Below, piece by piece: positions 1 to 11,460 of a DNA stretch of 64,000 bases. The position numbers and the translations under genes are program-made. Source of the stretch: Blasia pusilla (lineage: Eukaryota > Marchantiophyta > Marchantiopsida > Blasiales). Position 1 is the stretch's first letter. Every line of letters starts with the position of its first letter. The stretch covers positions 53,134,001-53,198,000 of the forward strand of contig CM114271.1 of NCBI GenBank assembly GCA_050084515.1, written 5' to 3'. The notes beneath the pieces were generated by a model. The model had not been told where the DNA came from. It was given only the letters and a program-made list of their open reading frames with translations, and made no database searches.

Positions 1-445
1 GTGTCAAACCAAACCCACTCTTCCAATGAGAGGCTTGGTTTACACTCACAAGGCAAGGGACCATAGCTCCGTCGCCTTATGCCAAGAGGTTCAACAAAGA
101 GAGAATGAGCTCTCAAGCTCTCTCTCTTGGAGGTATACCCCCTTCCCTCTCCCAAGCCCTCTCTACGGTAACCTATGCTCGCATGTCATCTCCTTGGCTC
201 TTGACCTACTGTAGCGGTTCAAGGGCCACTTCCCAAAGTGGGAAGTCAACTATCCCCAGCATGGGATCTTACTCGAAATAGTAAGTTTCTATATATGGCT
301 CCAAATGAGCCGAAACAAAGGGGAAACCTGCTCTCTCAGGTTTCCCGAGGCCTCAATAGGTCATCCTTGACCTCCTAGGCATGTCCTCCACTACTCGTGC
401 AGACGCTCTGTTAGATCCCATTGATCTATCCTAACAGTCGTGACA
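1..445. repeat. R1 repeat, copy A (cut by window start)
   Basis: This stretch closely matches 9770-10209 and 11040-11460, including the AGGCTTGG block, the CTTGGAGGTATACCCC block and the ATGAGCCGAAA(C/T) block. All copies end in GTGACA. Copy A is truncated by the window edge, so only its right third is present. The repeat carries no coding frame I can assign. The TG...CA ends of copy C suggest an LTR or solo LTR, but its element is not identified. Confidence 0.7.
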
Positions 446-575
446 CTTGTCTTGCGCATACACATTCGTTGTCATCGAACACACACACAGACACACACGA
501 TCTCATGCTAACTCATGGCATCCATACACAGAGGCGAGAAGTACCAAAATATCTCCAATCGCCCCCCTAGCTAGT
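446..575 (-). repeat. Putative 3' LTR edge and polypurine tract of the gypsy element
   Basis: Read on the minus strand, a run AGCTAGGGGGGCG (about 561-573) is followed at 557 by TGGAGATATTTTGG, which would be the start of the 3' LTR. A similar start, TGGGATTTTGGTAG, occurs at 8312 on the far side of the element. The related family at 27.87 kb has the same tract directly before a TGTGGGATCCC LTR start. The LTR body is interrupted or replaced by R1 copy A at 445. The alternative is that R1 itself is the LTR. Confidence 0.45.
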
Positions 576-745
576 GGTTAGGTCCCTCTAACTCTAGATA
601 GCCATCTATCCCTACCTACCATGACATACATCTCTAGGACGCTAAGAGCAGAAAGGCCAGGTGCTCATGTGGCCCCATCGTTAGTCGCCTTCATGTCATC
701 CATATCACAGAAAAAGTCTGAATTAAAACCTATCTTATATCTCCT

Positions 746-1096
746 CTATGTACATCTGGGACACATCCATCGTCCCCGAGGAACCCTAGTGAGAGGTGGC
801 GTTAGACATGCCATATGCCAACCTCTCGAACATCCATCACAAACTAGCATCGTGGCCGCACCACGACCAGAACCACGCAACATACAACGCAAGCCTGCAG
901 GAACTACTGCTGAGCTTGGATGTACTATACCAGCAATGTTAGGAAGGTGATATGGCGCACAATTACGCACATGGTCCTTCCATACCATACCATCGCGTCC
1001 CTCCAGCAAGAGAACACCGGATAGCAAAATGTCATGCACTCTCAGGATAGTGCGCCCTGCACTCACATTCAACGTCGTCGGTGCCGTCTGCTGCAA
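746..1096 (-). pseudogene. PHD-finger-like C-terminal domain of gypsy pol
   Basis: The frame continues in phase from the integrase after an in-frame TAG at 1112-1114. Its last 45 residues read like the second half of a PHD finger: CDGCSRGWHMACLTPPL, a spacer, then WMCPRC. An upstream Cys (RCMLRGSG) may be the first ligand pair with the second Cys changed to Arg. PHD fingers bind histone H3 tails, so in a retrotransposon this could steer integration to marked chromatin, as chromodomains do in chromoviruses. That role is inference. The more usual chromodomain was not seen. Confidence 0.6.
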
Positions 1097-1111
1097 GTAG
1101 ACATAATCTCC

Positions 1112-2599
1112 CTAATGAAACCTCTGGACAGTTGATCGATAACCACCATCCCAAATAGTCGCATACCTCAACGTATCCTTATGTTGCACAATCGCCAAGT
1201 TCTCGAACACCATGGGCATCACTCTCCAAAACAACTCAGCCCTCTGAGAACATGCTCGCATCCATACATCTGGATCATCAAGGTCTAGCACCTCACCATC
1301 ATCTCGACGAATTCCCGTAGGTAAATCTAGCTCTCGGCCATAAAGTAGCAAGTACGGTGAAAAAGACGCTAAGGATGCCTGCCTACTGAATCTATATCCC
1401 ATTGCCAACCACGGCAACTAGAGGTCCCAATCTCCTAGGTGACCTCTCTCCAAGCCATACTTGCGTAAACCCCTCTTCACCGTTTGCATAACTCTCTCCG
1501 CTAATCCATCCGCCTCCGGATGATCTCGCGAAGTCATGAGATGGTCGATCAGCGCCTAATCACACAAGGCCAAGAACTCACCGCGAAACTCGATACCCTG
1601 GTCTGTCAACACCTCAGCTGGTGCGCCATAATGACTCAACACTCTATCAAGGAAGGCATAAGCTACTCCCTCACTTGCTTTGTCACGCAATGCAACCAAC
1701 TCGATCCACTTCAAGAAGTGCTCGACCATTATCAACACATAACGACTATGACGCTCCGTCAAAGGCAAAGGTCTTGCAAAATCCAAACTCCATCTATACC
1801 CTAAGCCCATGATCAGTAATGGATGCAAGTGTGGAGTCGGATCATTGAACGATGCTCGGACCCGATCACACACCATACACAAGGCAACAAATTGTTGAAC
1901 GTCAGTGTGCATGCCTCGCCACCAATACTGAATCTGGAGCAAGCTGTACGTTTGCTTCACCCCAAAGTGACCCAACTCCTCATGGCCATGTTGCACTAGT
2001 CGTGCTCTCTGCAAAGGATGCGGCACTACGCGTAATCTACCATCCTCCCAAACCCTCAAAACATGTTTCGCCTCACAGCGAAAGTGTTTGGCCCGCTGTA
2101 GGATCTGATCCCGCTCTCTAGCACCCACGGTGCTCGCAACGCTGCCAATACGAAGGTACTCCAAGACTACTCCATCATCATGAATATCTCGGCCACTTGT
2201 CGTCTCCTCAGTGGCTTCGGGATCCAAGGACTCTCCACTAGACCTCGCCATCGAAGTCTCCACACTTTGGCTCTCCATAGCCAACATGCCTAAATAGGCT
2301 GAAGCGTGCCATCCTGGCACTAACTCCTCATCACTCTCTCCATGCCATCGAGCTCCAGTCGCATCTCGCTGACTCAAGCATGGGTTACGACTCAACCCAT
2401 GTGCATCTTGGTTGAGCGTCCCAGGTCTATGTACCACCTGAAAATCATCCTCGTGGAACAACAAAGCCCATCTCGCAAGCTTCCCTGTAAGCTTGTCGGA
2501 CTCCATCAACCACTTCAGTGGTTGATAATCAGTGATGATGGTAAAGGGGTTTCCGAATAAGTAACACCTGAAATGCGCGAAAATCCACACCGCAGCCAA
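1112..2599 (-). pseudogene. Gypsy RNase H (C-terminal half) and integrase
   Basis: The reading continues from the RT frame after a TGA at 2600-2602. It starts with the end of RNase H (ITDYQPLKWL, then HRPGTLNQDAHGLSR). The zinc-binding HHCC motif follows (GHFGVKQTYSLLQIQYWW, then CMVCDR). The integrase core shows the first Asp (WSLDFARP), the second Asp (VLTDQGIEFRGEF) and, past a TAG at 1556-1558, the Glu helix (DHPEADGLAERVMQTVKRGL). Another TAG precedes LPWLAMGYRF. The catalytic triad is still readable, but the protein cannot be made in one piece. It would have inserted the cDNA into the genome. Confidence 0.88.
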
Positions 2600-3590
2600 T
2601 CACTCATCCTCATACGAGCTGTACTTTGCTTCTGCAGCGTTGTTCGAGCGGCTAGCGTTAGCCACCACGAACTCTCTACCCTCATCATCATGTTGGGTGA
2701 GCACCGCTCCAAGCCCCAACATGCTCCAATCTGTGTGCAATTGGAAAGGACGTCCCCTGATCGGTCTCCTCAAGATGGGCGCCGACGTCATCCTGTCCTT
2801 GAGCAATTGAAATGCTCTCTCCTGCTCATCCCTCCACTGCCACTCGTGATCCACCTTGGTCAGCAAGGTTAGCGGCTCTGCAATCAAACTGAATCCCTTG
2901 ACGTACCGCCGATAGAAGCTCGCCAATCCCATGAATGCGCGAATACGGCTCATATCTGTAGGGCGTGGAATGCGTGAGATAGCCTCTACCTTCGTCTGCT
3001 GAACACCAAGGCCCCCTGGGTATATCATATGACCCAAGTACTCAATCTGGTCATAGAAGAACTTGCACTTGCCTGGATGTAGCTTCAGCCCATGTAATTG
3101 CAATCTTCGAAACACCTCCTCTAGATGTCGCTCATGGTCCTCAACCGTGGCGCTAAAGACTACGATGTCATCAATATAACACCTAGAAAAATCCAGACCA
3201 GCCAAGATCCCATCCATGACCCTCTCAAACTCAGCCGAGGGATTTTTTAAACCCAAATGGTAAGAACCGCCACTAGTACAAACAATCCTTCCCGTGAGGA
3301 TCGATGCCCAAAAATGCCGTCTTCTGCCTATCCTCCAATCTGATAGGCAGATGATGGTATCCGGCTTGCAAATCCATTGAACTAAAGTCCTTTGCGTAAC
3401 CAATTGCATCAAAGATCTCCTCAGGGGTGGGCATGGCATATCTATTGGACTTCGTATGTCGATTGATCGGTCGGTAATCCCCACACATCCGCATATCCGT
3501 CCAGTTGCCATGCACATCCTTCTTGGCAGGCATGACAATGGCAAATGCATACTCCCCATACGACATCTCCACTATTCCTGCTCCGACCAA
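2600..3590 (-). pseudogene. Gypsy reverse transcriptase
   Basis: Two overlapping frames make one RT domain. The first (3590-3273) has KKDVHGNWTDMRMCGDYRPI and the FSSMDLQAGYHHLPI block with the first catalytic Asp. The second (from about 3300) has the catalytic YIDD box (SRCYIDDIVVFSATVEDHER), the GLKLHPGKCKFF and EYLGHMI blocks, then the start of RNase H (PFQLHTDWSMLGLGAVLTQH). The frame change falls at a run of T residues near 3245-3300 and is a copy-specific indel. Domain order RT, RNase H, integrase places it in Ty3/gypsy. The active-site Asp pair is intact. Confidence 0.9.
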
Positions 3591-4191
3591 GTCCTGGCTC
3601 CTACTATGAATCTGATGCGGATCCCTGGTTCCTTTAGCGTACCCAAATCCTCCATGCTAAACGCAAAGCAGCTCCTATAACTCTTGAGGAACTGATGTAT
3701 CCGGCGCCGCTCTCCTCTTGTTAACTAAGGGCCCATATCTGGCTCCCAAGTCTCCATCGTGACTACGGTAGGACTCTCCGGCGCGGGTATCGGTGGTTGC
3801 TATGGTGCAACCCTGTCTCGAACAACAACACTCAACCGCTCTCTTGCAGCCAACTGCAAACTCTGATCTCCTCCACATGTAGTGCCCAGAACCACGCTCA
3901 ATGTTGTGGCTATAATCTCTGGTGTATCTGCAAAATATCCCAAGAAGTCCAAGGGTGTCTCTCCCGATCTTCCCTTGTGTGTAGATCTCCTTGAGTCTTG
4001 CCCCCGGCCATTGCCTCCACCGTCTTGGTAGGCATGGGGCTCACCAACACAACCATTGTGATCTATCGCGATCTCATACGACGCAGCTCAGCCACTCCCA
4101 AGCTGAGGATCCACGTCAAGCAATTCAGGTCCATTGCCTGACCCAAGATATGACATCGTGATGCCTCTAACACTGACGGTACTGCCGTCAC

Positions 4192-5060
4192 TCATGTTGG
4201 AAATCCCATTGCTCGCTCTCTCTTGTCGGCGTTGGGCTCCACCAACCGCTGAACCTGGTCATCCCAAACCAAGCCAGGACCGGCCTCCTTGTATGCATAG
4301 GAAGCGGGAAAACTCACAAACATGGGAAAGGCTGCCCACGGCTTGCCTACCCTGTTGACCACAATCAATGGTGGTCGATCATCATGCCTCACTGCCTATA
4401 AGCGACGACCTGGATCCAGAATGGAATCCAGTAACAAATGGGAGGGGTGCTCCACTCTCGCATACGCCCTCCGTAACACCGCATGGGGCACCAAGTTGGT
4501 CCACCATAGACGCGGACGATGGGCTCTAGAACCTACACTCGCCACATCCAAGAACACTGGTGGGCTGATCTTGGCACGCACCTGATGAGCACTCGTCACC
4601 ACCCATGACTTGGAGTCTCCTAAGATCGGCATATTCTCCATAATGTAGGCTGGAGAACGAGATTGGTGCTCTTGCAACTACTGTTAGACCCTCAACATCT
4701 CCCAAAACAACCTGGACCAAGTGCCAGCCAACCCGCTGCCTTGTCTAGCACTCGATTGGCCTTGACATGGCCAACTGGAAATGACCAAATCAATGGTGCC
4801 TAACCGCTCTAAGGCATGCGCCCCCAACAACAAAATATCCCTCGGTAGGGAACTCTGGTACCCCTATACCGCGGACATAGACAATAAATCGGGAAAACGT
4901 AGGCGTAATTGTGCCACATGTCGTAGTGAGATGCGCCTTGCAACATCATCACTCTCCACATACAAGTACTGCTGCACTCGCACTCCTGCCTGCAAAACAG
5001 CAGCTAACCCGGTGTTATTCCCTCCAAAGAGATCTAACACTCGAATACCCTCCTCTGAGA
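4192..5060 (-). pseudogene. Cytosine-5 DNA methyltransferase domain inside the gypsy polyprotein
   Basis: One minus-strand frame, in phase with the preceding linker, shows the C5-methyltransferase motifs in order. They are motif I for S-adenosylmethionine (GIRVLDLFGGNNTG, near 5050-5010), a VESDD-type acidic strand, catalytic motif IV (VISSWPCQGQSS, near 4780), motif VI (YIMENMPILGD), an SRAHRPRLWWTN block like motif VIII, and motif IX/X (EPNADKRERAMGFPT, near 4235-4192). In-frame stops are TAG (near 4849), TAA and TAG (near 4685) and TAG (near 4395), with no frameshift. The enzyme would methylate cytosine in DNA. Its position between protease and RT indicates that the element encoded it. Inactive here. 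Confidence 0.85.
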
Positions 5061-5193
5061 TACACCACACAATGGGTGTGGTATCCAAGGGTTTCATTGT
5101 AGCACTCCCCGCTACCTCAAGTTCCTCAGACCCGTCACGCTCCGATGCAAATGCCTCGCTCCACGCGGTCTGCACGTGCTCATCTGCCAATCG

Positions 5194-5773
5194 TCAAAGC
5201 TCCTCAGTCGAGCCCCAAAACGGCACCTCTTCTACACGGAATGATGCGGCTACCATAACACCCCTCTCCATAGAAATATTAGGAATGGGAGTATCCTTTG
5301 CATGGACATGTACCTCAATCAAATCACAAGGCCAAGTGATGGCACTGCTAAATGCTGCTAAGGTCGCCATCTCTCCTGGCCGTCGCTCGATCACTGCACC
5401 TATGAATTGAACGTGTAATGAGCTAAGACGCCCATCACCTGACTTCCATCCTGATCTATAGGACGCTGACTCCTCCCAATAATCCAGGGAAAACCCCATT
5501 GGGTATAACACTGCTCCACCAACCAAGACGTTGTAGGACTCTGCATTAGTCACTATCGCCTTAGCTCGCACCACGGACTCATCTGTAGGATGTCCCAGGC
5601 GAATCCTCACCACGACATCCTGTCGGGTGATATATTGTGTGGTACTCGCTCCACCCAAGGATGTCTATATCCGGAATGGACAACACTTCACATCGGTTCT
5701 CGTCAAGCCCAATCCTCTGAATGACGCTTTCCCCAACATCAAGGGTTGCGCTCTTGAATCCAACAAGATGCAC
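5194..5773 (-). pseudogene. Gypsy aspartic protease region and linker domain
   Basis: The minus strand near 5770-5730 reads ILLDSRAQPLMLG in one frame, which matches a retropepsin active site (ILLDSGA) with the essential Gly changed to Arg. After a frame change the sequence continues as YNVLVGGAVLYPMGFSLDYW and a longer linker to 5194, where a stop separates it from the methyltransferase in the same frame. The protease would have cut the Gag-Pol polyprotein. The DSR change and the frame shift mean it is dead. The linker is not a domain I can name. Confidence 0.6.
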
Positions 5774-5808
5774 TGCGGACTAAAAGCTCTACCTCCCGGA
5801 CTCACCAA

Positions 5809-6284
5809 CTAGAAGACCTCTCCTTGGTTATCCAGCAAAACAACACCAGGAGAAGCCATGGCACGCTCTATCGTGGGTCTAGCGGGCATCTCCGCCATCC
5901 TAGCAGCCGCAGCCTGCCATGAATCTGACGTGGATGGCCCAAGCATCCGCTCCAAGGGCAAGTCCATCACCTCCTCTGCAATCACCTCTGAACGTGATGC
6001 AGGAACTCCAACTCCACGCTCATAGAGTGTAGCAACCAGCTGAAAAGCCTCGGCGGGCGTACCCCCCAACGTCATAACATCTGAAGCGGAAAATAAAGAA
6101 GCGCGTTACACAAGGGTGGCCGCCCCCAACAACGTGCTCGAAACAAGCCCCTCTTGAGCATCAACAATAGGAGTTGTCGCACTCGCTTCTTCCATCGCCC
6201 TCCGTGCGTGCACACCAACAACATCACCAACTCTCGAGGAACTCTGATCAGGACCCATCGATGGGTCCTCATCGCCCCGGACAA
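5809..6284 (-). pseudogene. Gypsy inter-domain region between gag and protease
   Basis: The open stretch 6075-5809 is in the same phase as the protease linker and methyltransferase frame. It reads as alpha-helical, charged sequence (for example EAFQLVATLYERGV and RSEVIAEEVMDLPLERML). No catalytic motif is visible. It is probably the C-terminal part of Gag or a spacer in the polyprotein. The stretch 6285-6774 has only broken frames. Confidence 0.35.
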
Positions 6285-6774
6285 CGTGAAAGACTGAGGA
6301 AGCCTTGTCTATTTCCTAGCTTCCCCTCACTATGGATCGAACTCTACGGTTGCTCCACGCGTCACAACTACGGCTGCCTCCATCTAGGCAACCCCGCACA
6401 TCCAACCAGGATCCTCCATATCTCTGGCTGCTCCATATGATGTCGATGCCACGGATCCGACATCGGGTAATCTCAATGCCATAGCGGGAATCTGCTCATG
6501 TAGCTAATGTATCTGAACATCCATCCCAACCTCACGCCTGGCATCTCTCTTGACGCGTCTAGGTGGTGGGACTCTACCTCCTCCACGGGCAGCTCCACCA
6601 TCCTGTCGGGAAACTCCAGCTCCCCGTCCCCCAACGAGACCACCTGGTGCACGATCTTTAGGCCCACCTCGACCGGCTACTCACTCTCGTGCCCTCTCTG
6701 GCCCTCGATCCGGACGTAACTCAGGATGTAAAATGAAACACTTGGCGCGTGTATGACCATACCTCTGACAATAG

Positions 6775-7833
6775 TCACACTGAGGTATGGTCATACTGGC
6801 GCTTGAGGTGTGTATGACCATACCTCTGACCTCCTAGTGCAACACCATCTCCTCCTCCATGTTGAGGCACACGTCCATGACCCTGATAAGTGCAATCGCG
6901 TTGATGATGGGCTCCACCACATGACCAACAAGTAATAGTAGGCGGTTGCTGTTGAGCTGCATATGAAGGTGCAAGTCTCTGTGGCACGGCCTCCCGGTAT
7001 CCTCCCTAAGCTCGTGGTGCCACAGTCGACCTATCTCGGAGTCTACGTTGCTGCATAGGTAGTGCAGACAATCGTGACTGCTCTCGCCCAGGACCCATGG
7101 TGGCTACGCTCTCCTCCGCCATGTTGTGCTCAATGTTCTCGGCGGTCCAAAAAAACATATCTCAATGTAGGGGAGGTGTTCATAAGAAGCACCCCCTCCC
7201 GTACCCGTGTCCGCAGGGTCTGGTCCAACATCGCATACCATGATTGGATAGCTTGCACTCCCTGAGTGATGTTGATCAACCGGTGCAAGCGAGTGTAAGC
7301 CTCACGCAAACTCTCACCCAGGCGCCTGTGGAAGTTGTGGATGCTCCGCAACTTCTCCGTCTGTACCCCCTGGTAGCTCGCCCTCAACTCAACAAAGAAC
7401 TCAACCACGGGGTTGAACCTAGGACGAACTCGACTAGACAGTGCAACTGCTCCTGTGCAAGTGACCCCTCCTAAAACATCACTAGTGGAAGAGGAAGTAG
7501 CCTCTCCTGACTCCTCCTCCTCATCTGGGAACGGCTCCGTCCATGACACATAGTGTGGGTCATAGTAGAGTCGCCATGCCTCAATCTCTTGGGCATATCT
7601 GTGGGAGAACTCATGGTAATCATCCATAGGTGCCCCTCTAAATACTAGAACATACCATTCCATGCAGTAAACGGGTTGAACTCTCTAGAGTTCATGGCCC
7701 GCTGTGAGTCACACCAACTCCTAAATTCCACAATGAAGTCGTGTAGCTCTATGGTGCCTACAACACTCGAAAACCTACGCGGTCCTCTACCTTGGTCGTC
7801 CATCTCGTACGCCCAACTGGTAGGACCACTCAA
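6775..7833 (-). pseudogene. Gypsy Gag with zinc knuckle
   Basis: Two overlapping frames (7833-7645 and 7663-7130) give the Gag capsid region. The part FNPVVEFFVELRASYQGVQ, followed by FHRRLGESLREAYTRLHRLI, is the retrotransposon gag helical core. Further down (6987-6775) is a nucleocapsid zinc knuckle, CWSCGGAHHQRDC, of the CX2CX3HX4C kind. Gag would package the element RNA. A frame shift at 7645-7663 and stops between capsid and knuckle show that it is not functional. Confidence 0.75.
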
Positions 7834-8312
7834 TATATATGGTGGATCACTAACACACCATACATATTAACCCTACACGCTCCCCCTCGTCTGAAGATGG
7901 CACAGAAGGAGATCGAGGTGGTCTCTCATGTGGAGACCCTCGGAACCTCGCACCACTCCAGGTAAACCCTCCAGAGCTACTCTTAGGTCCACTACCTCGC
8001 CTCTCAAAATCTTGAAAGGACGCCGTGATGACCGCGTGCCCCTCTCACACGATCACTCTTAACCTTGCGAGTAATCCCTCAATCACTCATCCCAAACATG
8101 CGGCACTTGATCTACACCCTCCCTCCCCGAGAAGTGTAACGTGCGGCAACAAGCGGCGTGATGTGGAAAATCAACCAGGCTATCATCTCATCGACAACCT
8201 ATCCTCAACTCTGGACATCCCACACATGTCTATGTCCCCTAAACCACATACATAAATGATGCTCTCAGCATCCATACAACCCAATATCCCCAAATAAACT
8301 ACCAAAATCCCA
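7834..8312 (-). repeat. Putative 5' LTR and leader of the gypsy element
   Basis: Upstream of Gag on the minus strand there is no long frame. The right edge at 8312 reads TGGGATTTTGGTAG on the minus strand, similar to the start of the 3' LTR at 557, and the next 60 bases share CATCCATACA with 510-520. I cannot find a clear primer-binding site, so the inner LTR border is not placed. Confidence 0.4.
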
Positions 8313-8865
8313 GAATCCCTCACGCGTGCAGGGTAAAGGACCAGAATGGATAACCTGAACACATGTCGATGTCGCTCCTCAGCAAATGCAAATCTCGACC
8401 CCAACTCGGTCGTGGAGACAACTCCTCTAATGAGCAAGACATACTCCTCTTGTATTGACGCTGCTCAAAACTCCTCGACAAACAGTGTGGTTCCAGCAGA
8501 ACAGTGCGGCGTTGTAGGCCGCACGGAACGGCTACGAACGACACGGCCCTCGATGGTGGGATGCGGCACTCGGCGGCATACCCTTATCAATCAACAATAA
8601 ACCCACACTCTGCTCCACAATGACGGTGCGGCTCCGCGATCGAGATGGTGCGGTACGGCCACGAGCGGCACAGCGCGGCAATTGGCGGCGCGTTGCGGCT
8701 ACGGGCGTCACAGCACAGTACTCAATCGTCGTCAAGAGGCTACCAAACACAACATAGCAGCATGAAATCAAAACTCTAACACCATAATCGGAGGTTATCT
8801 GCCACCACTGGTTGATGACGAAACTGCGATGACGGTGGCGGCTAAAACAAAGTATGTGGTGGTGA
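8313..8865. other. No gene seen
   Basis: This GC-rich stretch has short interleaved frames without motifs. It is rich in CGGC and GCGGCAC words and lies between the inferred gypsy 5' LTR edge and R1 copy B. It could be the remaining part of an R1 or LTR unit. Confidence 0.5.
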
Positions 8866-10209
8866 CGCAAGTCAAAGAATCAACGAACGTCATGGAAGAC
8901 CCTCCACTTTGTAATGGCGGCAATGGCAACCAAAGGGTGGACAACGGCCGAATGCGGCTCTGAGCAACGCTGGGCAACGACAACGATCGATGGTGGCCGA
9001 TGGACGGTGGACCGTTGACGATGAAGGTCGACCGTTGATAGTGACGGTTGACCATTGACGGTGACGATTGACCGTTGACCGGTGATTGTGACTATGATGG
9101 TGACGGCCACCGCCGGCGTGGCAGTTGGTTTAGGGTTTGAACAATTTAACCCTAAAATTCGCCTATTAATGGAAATTTTGCAAGATTGACCATAAATTTT
9201 TACTTGCAACTCCAAATTGCGCACTATTTAATGCACAACTTCACGATCTACAAAAACATTAGAAAATATTTGGAATTGGACATTCCAGTAAAAATTTACA
9301 GGGATTGTTGTAAAGCCCAATGTCTCTTTCTCCTACACAAAAGTTGGCAGCGATTCCGCGCTGATTTCTCCCAACAAAAATGTAAAACCTATAAAAATAC
9401 AAATCAACAAGCTACATGGTGCTCCTGAGAGCACCGGCATGGGGCAACCCGCCCCCATAATCAATCCCTATCAGAAATTGGGCAGCGCTTCCGCCCGCGA
9501 TTCTTCCACACGAAAAATCGGCAAATGCAAAGAACAATCAAAGCAACCCTTGCTCCGGTGAGCACTCCCATGAGCCGATGAACGGGGAACACAATACCCA
9601 ACTTGCAAAAACAGCAAGTGACCAGTGAGCTCCCCCATGAAGCTCTCTCACTCTCTCATTCTCTCATTCTCTCTTTGTAAAATAAGATCCAATCTCTCTT
9701 ACAACACCATAGTTCTCACAAGTGTGCACTCTCACATGTCTCTCTCAATGTTAAACCAAACCCACTCTCCTAATGAGAGGCTTGGGTTACACACACAAGG
9801 CAAGCAAGACCACAGCTCCGCCGCCTCATGCCAAGAGGTTCAAGAAAAAGGTTCAAAAAAGAGAGAATGAGCTCTCAAGCTCTCTCTCCTTGAGGTATAC
9901 CCCTCCCCTCTCCCAAACTCTCTCCATGGTAATCTATTCTCCCAAGTCACCTCCTTGGCTCTTGACCTGATGTAGGAGGTCAAGGGCCACTTATCAAAAA
10001 ATAGAAAGTTGATCATATACTCAAAATGGTACTTACCTAAAACAATAAGTTCCTCAATATGGCTCCAAATGAGCCGAAACGAAGGGGAAACCTACTATCT
10101 CAGGTTTCCCGGGGCCTCAACAGGTCATCCTCAACCTACTGAGCTTGTCCTCCACTACTCACGAAAACGCTCTACTAGATCTCATCAATATATCCTAAAA
10201 GACGTGACA
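8866..10209. repeat. R1 repeat, copy B
   Basis: This is a direct copy of 10210-11460. Shared blocks include GCAAGTCA(A/G)AGAATCAACG at the left, the GGTTTAGGGTTTGAAC block, the GCTACATGGTGCTCC block, and the right end terminating in GTGACA. Copy B is about 90 bases longer than copy C. Runs of CTCT in the right third and TTGACGGTGACG-type short repeats near 9005-9100 are internal low complexity. No coding frame with motifs is visible. Confidence 0.8.
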
Positions 10210-11460
10210 TGCAAGTCAGAGAATCAACGAACGTCGTGGAAGACCCTCCACTCCGTAATGCCGGGAATGGCAACCAAAGGGTGGACAACGGACTGTGACC
10301 GTTGATGGTGACGGTCAACCATTGACGATTTACCATCGAAGGTGATGATTGACCTTTGACGGCTGATTGTTGACAGTGACTATGACGGCGACGGCCGCTG
10401 CCGGCGTGACGGCTGGTTTAGGGTTTGAACAATTTAACCCTAAAAATCGCCTAGCAATGGTAGTTTTGCAAGATTGACCATAAATTTTTGCTCGCACTCC
10501 AAATTACGCATTGTTTATTGCACAGCGTGTACAACTTCACAATCTACGACAACGTCAAAAACTATTTAGAATCGGACATTCCAATAAAAACTGACAGGGA
10601 CTATCGTAAAGCCCAATTTCTCTTTCTCCTACACAAAATTTGGCAGCGCTTACGCGCTGATTTCTCCCAAAAAAATGTAGAATCTATAAAAATACAAATC
10701 AACAAGCTACATGGTGCTCCCCAGAGCACCGGCATGGGGCAACCCGCCCCCATAATCAATCCCTATCAAATTTTGGGCAGCGCTTCCCCGCGCCATTCTT
10801 CCACACGAAAAATTGGCAAATGCAAAGAACAATCAAAGCAGCCCTTGCTCTGGTGAGCACTCCCATGGGTTGTTGAACGGGGAACACCGTCCCCAACCTG
10901 CAAAAATAGTGAGTGACCAGCGAGCTCCCCCATGAAGCTCTCTCACTCTCTCATTCTCTCTTTGTAAAGTAAGATCCAATCTCTCTCTACACCATCTCAC
11001 ACCATAGATCTTAAAGGTGTGCACTCTCTCTCATGTCAAACCAAACCCTCTCTCCTAATGAGAGGCTTGGGTTACACTCACAAGGCAAGGGACCATAGCT
11101 CCGCCGCCTGATGCCAAGAGGTTCAACAAAGAGAGAATGAGCTCTGAAGCTCTCTCTCTTGGAGGTATACCCCCTTCCCTCTCCCAAGCTCTCTCAACGA
11201 TAACCTATGCTCGCAGGTCACCTCCTTGGCTCTTGACCTACTATAGCGGGTCAAGGGCCATTTACCAAAGTGGAAAGTCAACTATCCCCAACATGGAAAC
11301 TTACCTGAAATGATAAGTTTCTCTATATGGCTCCAAATGAGCCGAAATGAAGGGGAAACCTGCTCTCTCAACAGGTCATCCTCGACCTCCTGGGCCTGTC
11401 CTCCACTACTCGTGCAGACGCTCTGCTATATCCCACCGATCTATCCTAATAGTCGTGACA
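10210..11460. repeat. R1 repeat, copy C (complete, TG...CA)
   Basis: This copy begins TGCAAGTC exactly where copy B ends in GTGACA, and itself ends in GTGACA at 11460. It is therefore a TG...CA unit of 1251 bases, which is LTR-like. Copies B and C stand head to tail with nothing between them, as after unequal or intra-element recombination. Confidence 0.75.

Larger units (their letters stand above)
446..8312 (-). mobile_element. Ty3/gypsy LTR retrotransposon carrying a DNA methyltransferase
   Basis: Read right to left on the minus strand, the order is gag (7833-6775), protease and a linker (5773-5194), cytosine-5 DNA methyltransferase (about 5055-4192), reverse transcriptase (3590-2600), RNase H and integrase (2599-1112), then a PHD-finger-like tail (1096-746). 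Protease linker and methyltransferase share one frame. RT through PHD (3559-746) share another, broken almost only by TAG or TGA codons plus one shift near 3270-3300. RT-RNase H-integrase order identifies Ty3/gypsy. DNMT-bearing retrotransposons are known from dinoflagellates and charophyte algae. The copy is inactive. LTR borders are inferred (557 and 8312). Confidence 0.85.

Noticed and set aside
4781-5410. 209-codon plus-strand frame across the gypsy element
   Set aside because: It is the shadow of the minus-strand methyltransferase and linker, which carry clear motifs.
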